From NCBI GenBank assembly GCA_004335835.1, contig RWJK01000181.1:1-33819 (forward strand): DNA of 33,819 bases, written 5' to 3'. Of the stretch, positions 19,557 through 28,367 are shown piece by piece. This DNA is from Scenedesmus sp. ARA3. Lineage: Eukaryota > Chlorophyta > Chlorophyceae > Sphaeropleales > Scenedesmaceae. The notes under the pieces are model-generated. The model was given only the letters and a program-made list of their open reading frames with translations, was not told the DNA's origin and did no database searches. Made by a program: the position numbers and the translations under genes. How positions within the stretch are numbered: the stretch's first letter is position 1; each line of letters begins with the position of its first letter.

Positions 19557-19617
19557 GTATGCCATACAGTGAGTGCAGTATGCCATTGCAGATATGTGTG
19601 TATGCCATACAGTGAGT
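19557..19617. repeat. Short tandem duplication containing GTATGCCATACAGTGAGT
   Basis: An 18-base word occurs at 19557-19574 and again at 19600-19617, 43 bases apart. Its first 11 bases are themselves an inverted repeat (GTATG-C-CATAC). Between them lies a 19-base word (19583-19601) that also occurs at 19277-19295. Confidence 0.8.
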
Positions 19618-20046
19618 TCTCAGTGAGTGCTTTTTGGTTGTGGCGGCACCAAAACAGTTCAGCTTTTATCACATGTGCCTGCTGGTGTTGATTTGTGACT
19701 CCCCGCACAGAGTGACGATGCCTCCACTTACATGCCCTTTCCTGTGTCTCCGCCCCGCATGCCACCGTTCAAGGTAGCATTGCTGCATGCGTCACCTGTG
19801 GCACCTTTTATATTTTATATCAAGCAACGCTGGGCACAGTGTGCATGTGATGCATGACTGAGTCTTCGGTGGATTTTATCAGCACACAAAAGCGATTCCA
19901 GCTTTGCTTGAAGGTGCGTAGCGTTGCATTTAGTGAACAGAGTAAAAGGGAGGTGTGGCAGTGTTCCAAGAGGTGGTGAATTTTGAAGCTGTCATGTCAG
20001 ATGACACGAGGGTTCTGCCACCATGTGTAGGGTTTGAAGTGGAGTT

Positions 20047-20051
20047 TGTAA
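20047..20051 (+). terminator. Candidate UGUAA polyadenylation signal
   Basis: TGTAA, the plus-strand exact match I noticed between the secreted-protein stop and the ABA4-like start. It would give a 3'UTR of roughly 1.07 kb. No clear hairpin surrounds it. Confidence 0.35.
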
Positions 20052-20250
20052 CAGTTTGTCCGTTTCATTTTATATATGTGACAGGCAGCGTGCTGCAGCA
20101 CACCTGTGTGCTTGTATTACTGCAGGACCGAGATCTGCACTTGAACAGCCTGTCACCAGCACATTCTGTTCCCTCCGCCAACTTAAGCTACTGCTACGTT
20201 CGGTTTGAGCGACGAGTCGGGAATTAATTGAACCAATAATCTACTGTTAG

Positions 20251-21703
20251 ATGGCGCTGCATATACGATCGTCGACGTGCCATTCATGTTGCCGAAGCAG
20301 CAGAGAGCAGACTTTGCCGCAAGCTGTGGCAATGTATGCGCAGAAAGGCATCATCGTGAGCCGGCCACAATGCAAGACATCAGGTTTGTCACGTAATTGT
20401 GCCTGTGCACTGTGAGATCCTGCTCCTAACAGTTCTACAGTGCATATTTTGATTTGCTTCTGCTGCTGGTTCTGCTCCTGCTGCAGTGCCCAGGAAGCGG
20501 CTCGTAGTAGAGGCAGGCAAGCGAGCAGCTGCAGCAGCTGTAACAGCAGCTGTGGCCCCTCAAGCAGCAGCCCCACTACTGCTTCCTCCTGAGCTGGCGT
20601 TCAGTGCTGCCACCTACCTTATGGTGCCTACATACATCATCCTGTCTTTCTTCCCTAGATCTAAGCTGGTGCGCGTGACTGCAGCTGATAAACACAGCTC
20701 AACTTCAGCCTATGTCAACAAACGATTACATCCAGCTCGCAAGCCTCTGCAGCAATTGTGCCAGGCATCAGGCTATGATGGCTTGCACAGCTTGTCTCGC
20801 CCTGCACCAGCGTTGTCAAGGCATTGCCAGATTGCCGCTGATGCAAGCATACAGGCAGCGCGAACATTGCAGCGCATGGTGCGCACTCCCAGTTCAAGCT
20901 GCATCACAGCGGCATAGGTAACAATGACGGTGATTGTGCCAGGCTAGCCTTTGCAGTCCTGCAACTGAGCACAACCCAACACATCGCATGCTTTCCACGC
21001 CCTCTCACACTGCCCTGCACCCTCACTCATCCTGCTGTTGTGCGCTGCTGCTGTGCTGCTCGCACCTCCACAACCACTCTCCTCCACACAGTCAACCGCC
21101 ATCCTAGACAGCCCTGTAGTGCCTCTAGCCTTCGGCATTGCCTATGCAGTGCTCGCGTGGCAGGCCTGGCAGGCAAGCAGCCTCGAAGCAGTGCGGCAGG
21201 TCATTGCAGCAGCGCAGCCGCTGCCGGATGCAGCCAGCCTCGCAGGACTATTCCAGCACAAGGCGCTGGCAGCACTGGCGTGGCTGCACCTGCTGATGCT
21301 GGACTTCCTCACAGCCAGGTGAGGAAGCCTGCACAAAGCCTGCTGCACCAGCGTGCAGCGTTGTGAGCAAGTTCGGGCCTGATGTGTTGACAGCTGGTGT
21401 GTGCTTGCATAGCTTCAGAAGACAGCTGTCAGCTGGTGCTCAGGGCAGCATTTTGGTGTACGCCAACAGTCATCATAACACGTTTGCATGACACATAACA
21501 ACCGTAAACACCTCCTGCTGCCCTGCAGGGCTGTGGTGATGGATGGTCTGCGGCACCTGGTGCCCACCTGCCACAGCGTGTGGCTGTGCTTCATGGTGGG
21601 GCCGCTGGGCCTGCTCTCACACCTGGCCACGCGCGCAGCGGTGCACAAGCTGCGCAAGGATAAGCCTGCAGTGGCCAGCAGCAGCATGTGGGGCGACTAC
21701 TGA
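20251..21703 (+). CDS. ABA4-like (DUF4281) plastid membrane protein
   Basis: Four exons: 20251-20383, 20487-20668, 21092-21318, 21529-21703 (238 aa). Seen: an Arg/Ser/Cys-rich, acid-poor N-terminus suited to a plastid transit peptide, an alanine-rich linker, then about four hydrophobic segments: ELAFSAATYLMVPTYIILSF, PVVPLAFGIAYAVLAWQAW, ALAALAWLHLLMLDFLTAR and HSVWLCFMVGPLGLLSHLAT. The pair W-x-HLL-x-LD-x-x-x-AR and the SVxLCFxxGPxGLLSH block are the ABA4 signature. Known: Arabidopsis ABA4 is required for neoxanthin formation from violaxanthin in the plastid and so affects ABA synthesis. Whether this homologue makes neoxanthin is not shown by sequence; DUF4281 also contains bacterial and paralogous members. 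It converges on the thiazole kinase gene. Confidence 0.85.
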
Positions 21704-22205
21704 TGGGGAGATCTTTATGATGATGGTGCTTGGTGGTTGGGGTAGCAGTGAAGTTGCATTGGTGGCTGGCGTGCCGCTGCAGGTGGCAGCGCAGTGTGTG
21801 ATTGCTTCAGATTGTAGGTGCTGTTGGCGGCAATACTCGGCAATGCTTTGTGTGTGCCAGTTGCTGCATGCTCTTTTTGTACCCCATTCCAACACACCAT
21901 CCATTGTGGGAGCCGGGTCACCGCATTGTTTGCACAGCCAACTGCCACACAATCTCGGCAGCAGCTGCCAGGCAACCGTTGTGGCGCAACCTGTTCATAA
22001 TGTTATGCTACCATTTTATCAGAGCTGGACGGTGCATGTGGGCCCTCCCTGTGGTATGGGATTGTATCTGAAGCTGCCGGTCAAGTGCTTTAACTGCGCT
22101 ACCCTCTGGGCATGACGTGTTCAAGGGCACTACCTTCTAAGTTATTGCTAGCAAGTGTTTGCTGCGCAGGCGTCACTGAGAAAAGTTGCACTGCACGTAC
22201 ATTGA

Positions 22206-22229
22206 CAACATGTCAACATGTCAACATGT
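22206..22229. repeat. CAACATGT x3 tandem repeat
   Basis: Three perfect 8-base units in the 3'UTR region between two convergent genes. Each unit contains the self-complementary word ACATGT. Confidence 0.9.
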
Positions 22230-22292
22230 CGTTGCCTTGAAGCGGCCAGAGGTGTGGGACTTTAACTGGATGGAATGTTAAAGTGTGTCAGC

Positions 22293-22310
22293 GTGTTACA
22301 AGTGTAACAC
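22293..22310. terminator. Palindromic bidirectional polyadenylation signal
   Basis: Arms GTGTTAC (22293-22299) and GTAACAC (22304-22310) with a 4-base loop. The left arm contains TTACA (22296-22300), a minus-strand UGUAA for the thiazole kinase gene; the right arm contains TGTAA (22303-22307) for the ABA4-like gene. The 3'UTRs would be about 260 and 600 bases, and the two transcripts would overlap by only a few tens of bases. Confidence 0.55.
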
Positions 22311-22555
22311 GATAGCTTTCTTCAGCACACTCAGCAGCCACCTAGCTGCTGCAGCTCGTAATCTCTTTGCACAGCCAACAGCAGTAAAAACACCAGCAGT
22401 TCAGCGGAGCGACAGCAATTGCTTGCCTGGCCAGGGACAGATGAAGCAAACATCCAAATCAACAAGCACGCTAGCGCTGCGCATATGCTCAGCTTGCAAG
22501 CAGTTGCGAGCTATTGCACTACTGTGGCACAGCCCTGCCACGTATGCACCATGCC

Positions 22556-22818
22556 TCACTGGCAGCTGCGCTTTGTTATTTTCAGCCCCTGCAGCAGCTG
22601 CTGGCGGCCCTCCTCGCTGCCTGCTGCCCCCGCCAGCTTGTGCAAGCTGTCCAGCAGCCCGACGCGCAAGCTGCCCGGCCCGGCTGCGCCTGCAGCACCC
22701 AGCTCGGCAGCAAACCTGCAAGCAGGCAGCAAACATATACGTGCTTCTACGTTGAGTTCCAGAAAGGGAGGTGAGTAAGACAAAGCATCATAGCAGCATG
22801 CTCCTAGAACCACCAACA

Positions 22819-22875
<57 letters not shown>

Positions 22876-24844
22876 AGCACTAGGTAGAGATGCAGGGGTG
22901 CATGCAGCGACGAGCGCATCAGCTCAGGCAGCAATGCAAAGCAACGCTGCGGCTCACCCAAACACCGCCATTGCTGCTGCAGTCGCCAGCAGCGTCTCAT
23001 GTGGCTGCGCAACTGCCAGGAAGCCAGCTATGAGTGCTGTCACTGAGCAGCCTGCTGCAGTGATCTTGGTGAGCATGGCCACGCCATTGTGCACCTCCAG
23101 CACAGTGCTGCCGTCAGTTACCTGCAATCAGGAGCAGCCGCCACACAATGCACCACAGGAAGTGCCATTTTCAGAGTGCGCTCAACCGACAGTGCTTGAG
23201 ATGGCACACGAGTATGCTGGGCATTGTCTGGCTGCAAACATATTGCAGCATGAGGTGCTTTTGTGAGCCAGCAGGTAACCAGCAGGCGACTGATGCACGT
23301 GTGCACAGAACAGCACTGGTGGCACCAGAGCAGCTGCCACACCAAGAGATGCCCCCGTACAGAATACCAGTGCACGCACCAGGTCGACTGCGCCTGACAC
23401 AGCCACCACGCATTTGTTTGCTGTGGCCAGCTGCTTTGCTGCATCCAGTGCTTCATGGCTGGCTGCTGTGCTGTCAACACCCTTGATGTCAGCTGCAGCA
23501 GCAGCAGCAGCGCAGAGGCAGGAGCATCATCATGAAGCGGCATATGCTGACAAGAGCATGCACCTGTTAGCGAAGCAATGAAGTTGAAAAGCGCTGCGAA
23601 AAAGAACCCAGAGATTGTTTTGTTTCCAGGGGACGCCTAGTGACGCGAAGCTCTGCAAAGTAGGATGCCAGCAAACGCCACAGCACCTGCCCCGCTACAG
23701 CAGCACCAGGCCTACCTCCCATGCTGCAGGCGCTGCACAGCAGCAGCCCTCTCACCACTCACTTGCTGCTGGTCCCGCCACGCCTGCTGCAGCATCTACA
23801 ACTGCTGTTGCTGAACAGCATGGATGCAGCCGCCACATCAGTAAACACAGCTGCTGGCTGCTGCGCCTCACCTGCTGCTCCCGCCAGTGCCAGGATCTCC
23901 GATGCATTGCCGCGCACCACTGCAGGCCGCTGCCGCAGCATGGCCACGCATGCTGCTGTGCGGTAGCTAGTGGCCCCACAGCCCACAGGGTCCAGCACCC
24001 ACGGCTTGCCCACTGCTACTGCCTGGCGCACAGATAAGCAGCAGCAACAGCACCAGACACACAGTGGCACTGTCTTCAGCCCATGCAGCTGCTAGCTTGA
24101 CCTTGCTGCCAAATGTGTGTGATGAGTAAAGGGTTAGCAGCAATGCGAGGCAGCAGGCTTGGCTGCAGCACCAGACAACTGTCAAAGCATCATCTGGCGA
24201 CACATATGGTTGCCATTGGTGTCGAGGTATGACAATACTATGCTGTGAAGGCATCCCAGCTACCACCACCAGCAGCAGCAGCAGCCGCTTTCAAAGAGCA
24301 CTGCAGCGCAGCTGTCGCCGCACCTCCTTGGCTGCCAGCTTCTTGGATGCCACCCAGTCGGAGCTGAGTGTGCCCATGTTGATCAACAGCGCTGAAGCAA
24401 TGCGCACAAACTCCTCCACCTGCACAGAGCAAGAGCCAGGATGATACTGATCACACTGCAGTGGAATGTGGCGGCTGCTGGGCTAATCAGTTGGGTAGGG
24501 AAGGTGGTTGCATAGCAACTTGTGCCAAGAAGTGCGTGTTTGGTGGCCTATGTGCTGACGCCAAGACCTCGGCCTCTTGCACATCCCCACTGCCAGCGAG
24601 TTTAACTGCCAGGCTGACAGAGAGCAGGCAAGAGTGATAGAGGCTAACATGCAGTTCCCGCATCAGCAACAGCACTGTTTCAGCGAGAATGTTGCCCTGC
24701 TGGCGCACCTCATCCAGTGAGTGTGCCATGGCAGGGCTCATGCCAGCTGCCAGCAGCACATTGGCCATGATGTCCATGGACACGAAGTTGGTGATGCATT
24801 GCACCTGTATATGAAAGCAGAGGTCAACAGTGCATGCCAGCGTC

Positions 24845-24903
<59 letters not shown>

Positions 24904-25073
24904 GGCAGCAGCAAGATGGGTGACTGCTACTGTACCAGCCAGAAGCACATCAACGGGAGATAAGCGAACATAGTTAGCAGATGAGACCGCAGAGCAGAGT
25001 CACTCACCAATGGGCCGCGCTGTTGCACTCGCTGCCAGAGGTCCAGCGCGTCTCGCTGCATGTCGCTGCTCAT
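22556..25073 (-). CDS. Hydroxyethylthiazole kinase (thiamin salvage)
   Basis: Seven exons on minus: 25073-25008, 24804-24709, 24419-24324, 24022-23872, 23492-23380, 23121-22958, 22715-22556 (281 aa, normal for the family). Seen: [15 protein letters not shown] near 23-37, [45 protein letters not shown] near 91-108, [34 protein letters not shown], and [18 protein letters not shown] with the expected catalytic-loop Cys at about 199. Known: ThiM/THIM phosphorylates 4-methyl-5-hydroxyethylthiazole with ATP to re-enter thiamin synthesis. The first block is closer to plant THIM than to bacterial ThiM ([13 protein letters not shown]). The anion-hole motif reads TAAGC rather than the bacterial TGTGC. 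No transit peptide is evident, so it is probably cytosolic. Triplet runs sit in introns 1 and 6. Confidence 0.92.
22820..22873. repeat. (CTG)18 in intron 6 of the thiazole kinase gene
   Basis: Eighteen perfect CTG units on plus. They read CAG in the transcript, the opposite sense to the other long intronic runs in this window. The tract lies mid-intron, about 85 bases from the donor. Confidence 0.95.
24846..24902. repeat. (CAG)19 in intron 1 of the thiazole kinase gene
   Basis: Nineteen perfect CAG units on plus, CUG in the transcript, ending about 40 bases upstream of the intron 1 acceptor. It is the longest pure triplet run in the window. Confidence 0.95.
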
Positions 25074-26010
25074 GCTGCTTGTGACGTACGATGCCGAGCT
25101 TGATGCATTTCGTTCAGATATCGAAAAGGAGTGTGTTCCAGAGTAAATATCTGCCTCTTGAAGGCCTTTGGACTATGAGGGTTTGGCCCAGGAGGCAGGG
25201 GGTTTGACGCGGTTCAACCACGGGACACAGTACCGAGTTTGCCAGTTGCACCTTCGGAAGTTTTTTTGTTACCAAATTGCAGGCCCTGTAGACTAGCTGC
25301 TGCTACTGGCAGCGCTGGTGAAATTGCCATGTCAGGTGACTGGCACTCACAGATCTAGAGAGCTTCACTGAGGTGACCAGTCGCGCCTGCCGCAGTTTCA
25401 GTCAATCAAATTGCTACTGCCAACGGTGCACCACCTGCAAGACCCTTTCTAAAACAGATGTTACCATCAACAAAGGGCATTCTCCCCAAATAACGATACC
25501 ACATGCGGGCTCGCACAACACTGTGCGGATGAACGCTGCTGGTTTCTGCTCACTGGCGCCTGCTGTCACAGCAGCACGGTGCTGCTCAGTGGCACCAGCA
25601 CCAGGCACACTACCAAGTAGCTGCTGCTCATCTGGGCAAAAGCCAGCGCAGGCAGCAGCGCCTGCTCCCAGGCAGTGCAGCTGTTTTGTGAAGCTTCCAT
25701 GTTCCCTGCAACACAGCCAATGTTCCGCTCCTTGCCACGGCTGGCCACCTGACACACACCATGCAAGCATGCACCATGCCTGCAATGAGCCCGCCCCGGA
25801 CCCACACCCATGCACATCTTACGCCCGGACGTACACCAAAGAGCACGCAGCAGCTACCACATGCACTCCACGCCAGCCTGCTCTGCTCGAAGCCCCGCTG
25901 TCTCTTATATGCCGCACAGCGGCCCTCCACGCCACCGCATTGCTGTGCTGCAGTGCTGCTCAGTGCGCCCGCTGCCACCAATCTCCCAAATGATCACAAC
26001 GCTGTGCTGC
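25074..26010. other. Thiazole kinase promoter and V-ATPase E 3'UTR
   Basis: No supported exon. 25074 to about 25380 is the most likely promoter of the thiazole kinase gene. From about 25400 to 26010 the sequence is GC/TG-rich on minus, as expected for the V-ATPase E 3'UTR. I found no exact minus-strand UGUAA here. No thiamin pyrophosphate riboswitch core (CTGAGA) is visible near the kinase start. Confidence 0.5.
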
Positions 26011-27099
26011 TCAGTGCGCGCCTGCTGCCACCACCCCAAACAGCTTGCCACGGATGTCTGGCAGGTTTGCCTCGTAAGCGATGTGCACGCGGTGGTCCAG
26101 CGTGTTGCTGACCACGATGCGCCCGTCAGCGCTGGTCACCACCACGCCACCGGAGCTGCAGCGCCACAGGGAGAAAAGAAGGAGCAGCACGCCAGCCAGA
26201 GCAGTGAGTATACACACGTATTATAGTACCACGGACTGTATGCATGAGAATCAACAAGAAAGCGCACTGGTCACCCCAACGCAGCCGGTGCTGCATGCCA
26301 CGGGCAGGGAGCAGCAGGGCCAAAAACAAGCATGCCAGGCAGGGGGTAAGCATGTACACACAGTCCCAGGTCAACCGCCGCGACACATATGCATGCACAA
26401 CAAAGACTGCCGATGGCCGCTGCCAGTCTGCATACTGCTTGCAGGCCAGCGCTGGTAGCTCTGCATCGCGCCGCGCGTCTCACCAGCTGACTGCCTCATC
26501 CCCGTCATCGCCCTTGCCGCTGGGCGGTGGCGCCAGGAAGTCGCGCTGGTCCAGCGTCAGCGTTGGCGCATCTTTGCCGAAGCTGGCCGCAAACTGCTTG
26601 CGCGCGGGCTCTAGCAGCTCCTTGGCCAGCATCACGTCGCACTGGCGCACGCGCACCAGCGCGGTCGGCTCGCGCAGCTTGTGCAGCGCCTGCAGGCAGC
26701 ATGCGGTGCAGCCGCAGAGTGCAATTGAGCGGGGGACGCATGTACGTACGGCCATACATCTGTGTGCAGGAAAAGGTAGCTGCATGGAGGCTGTCTGCAG
26801 TGCATGCCGGCAGCCAGGGTTGCAACTACTCATATCATCAACCAGCAGCAGCGCCTCCACTGCGGCGCAGCTGCTGTTCATCACTTTCCACATCATCTAT
26901 CTATCAACCTATCGAGCAGCCGCGAGTGCTGCTGCCGCACCTGCACCAGCAGGTCCTGCATCATCTTCTTGTAGCTGTTGGGGTTCTTTGCCGCCTCGCG
27001 CACTTTGCTGCGCGCCTCCTTGACCACGGTCTGGATGGCAGCCTCGCGCGCAGCCAGCACCTTGAGCCGCGCCTCGTTCAGCGTCTTGGAGTACTCGCT

Positions 27100-27136
<37 letters not shown>

Positions 27137-27959
27137 GCAGAGGCAGCAGGCTTGATGGCAGCAGGCCGGATACAGGCAGTTTGCTGGCAGCACGCTAGAC
27201 GCAGCACAACAGCTGGCACCGCAGGATGGCCTGCTGAGCTGGTTGTGCAGCAGCGCCGTCAGCGGCTGCTGGAGGAATGGAAGCAGACAAAGATTGCAAG
27301 TGTCCTGCACAAGCACCTGTGCAATAAATCACGAGAAACGTAATGCTGTTGCTGCTGCCCCTGCGCTGCAGCAGGTTGATGCAGCGCATAAATGGCAGGA
27401 CGGCTGCAGCTGACACGCCGACCAGACCAAAACTGGTGCAGCGTGCACAACATGCGCTGTTGCTGGTTTGTGTATCCTGTTGTGCCTTGCTCTTGAGCTG
27501 CAAGAGTGCACGCACGCCACTCCTCGCCACCATCCACCACAGCTCACATCTTTTTCTTGACCTCCACTTGGCTTTCCCTGCGCTCGTACTCCTTCCTGAT
27601 CTTTGCCTTCTCTTGCTCTAGTAGCTGCAGCTTTTCCAGGTTGAACTCCTGCAAACATTACACACCGTGTGTGACACCAGGCACCAAAGGAGGACAGCAC
27701 AGCATCTGATCTGATGCTACCTTTCACAGCATCAGTAGCAGAAGCTGATTATGCACCACCTACCTCTTCTGCTGATACCCTGATCTCGTTGGCCTTCTCT
27801 TCAGCCTCCTGCTTAATGAAGCGCACCATCTGCTCTATCTGGCGCTCAACCTGCGTGTGCACACACGAGCCCGCTCAGCTACTGTGCTGCCTGCTAGGTT
27901 TGTCCCTCCACGCTACGTGAGCCAGCAGAGGCCCAGCTGTTCACCTCCAGCTCGTTCAT
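26011..27959 (-). CDS. V-type proton ATPase subunit E
   Basis: Six exons on minus: 27959-27945, 27850-27764, 27648-27548, 27097-26941, 26689-26484, 26155-26011 (236 aa; the family is about 225-240). Seen: the canonical N-terminus VERQIEQMVRFIKQEAEEKA directly after MNELE, then ANEIRVSAEEEFNLEKLQL and a long charged coiled coil through VEVKKKIEYSKTLNEARLKVL, then KLREPTALVRVRQCD, and the conserved C-terminal domain CSGGVVVTSADGRIVVSNTLDHRV...LPDIRGKLFG. Known: subunit E pairs with subunit G to form the peripheral stalks of the V-ATPase, holding the catalytic head static during proton pumping into vacuoles and other compartments. The first coding exon is only 15 bases, a microexon-like start. 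The gene diverges from UCHL5 with 408 bases between start codons. Confidence 0.95.
27101..27133. repeat. (CAG)11 at the 3' splice site of V-ATPase E intron 3
   Basis: Eleven CAG units on plus, CUG in the transcript. They run directly into the CTGCAG acceptor of exon 4 (starts 27097), replacing a conventional pyrimidine tract. Confidence 0.9.
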
Positions 27960-28367
27960 GGTTGCGAGGTTTGCTAGAAAGCCGTAAAACAAAGAGCGTT
28001 GGCCTCGGTGACCGCAAAAAGCCCTGCTCCGCGTGTGAAAACTGATCTGACGAACACGGGCGTGAAGCTCAGCAAAACAGCGACCACGTGAAACACGGAA
28101 CCAGGCAGCTGCGTGAAGGCAGTCACGTCTGGGAACTTGTCCCCACGGCAAACCCTGAAAGTTCAAGTGATGACATGAGGGCTTTACCATGGTCTGCACT
28201 CGTTGATCATGAATTATGTTTGCCATTGATGCTGATCCTTTTGTCAGTTGCTGGTTGTGAGCGTGCAGTAGACGGTACTGCTTGTGTTGTGCCTGCATCC
28301 GCAGCGCACGCAGACAACGACCTGTTTTTTTTTTGCAAATATTAAGTTTTGAATAGTCTACTTCAGC
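27960..28367. promoter_or_regulatory. Bidirectional promoter of V-ATPase E and UCHL5
   Basis: 408 bases between two divergent start codons. Contains a CACGTG (G-box type) at 28085-28090 and a T11 run near 28324-28334 followed by AT-rich sequence before the UCHL5 start. Function of these motifs is inferred from position only. Confidence 0.55.

Larger units (their letters stand above)
18983..20250. other. Long 3'UTR and promoter region with hairpins and short repeats
   Basis: No supported exon. Read on plus it is TG-rich, like other 3'UTRs here, and may be the 3'UTR of the secreted protein gene down to the UGUAA at 20047-20051. Contains inverted repeats at 19100-19114 and 19375-19399, and a pair of duplicated words at 19557-19617. 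The last ~200 bases should hold the promoter of the ABA4-like gene. Confidence 0.45.
21704..22555. other. Convergent 3'UTR region of ABA4-like and thiazole kinase genes
   Basis: Both neighbouring genes end here (plus at 21703, minus at 22556). No exon is supported. It holds CAACATGT repeated three times (22206-22229) and an inverted repeat at 22293-22310 that carries a UGUAA on each strand. Confidence 0.6.

Noticed and set aside
24846..24902. CAG repeat as a CRISPR-like or coding repeat
   Set aside because: A simple triplet microsatellite without spacers, located in an intron.
24487..24948. Continuous minus-strand frame with a polyalanine run through the thiazole kinase region
   Set aside because: The family alignment requires splicing at 24804 and 24709; the rest of the frame is intron and triplet repeat.
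25074..25400. Thiamin pyrophosphate riboswitch upstream of the thiazole kinase
   Set aside because: Algal thiamin genes can carry one, but I see no CTGAGA core with paired helices near the start or in the introns.
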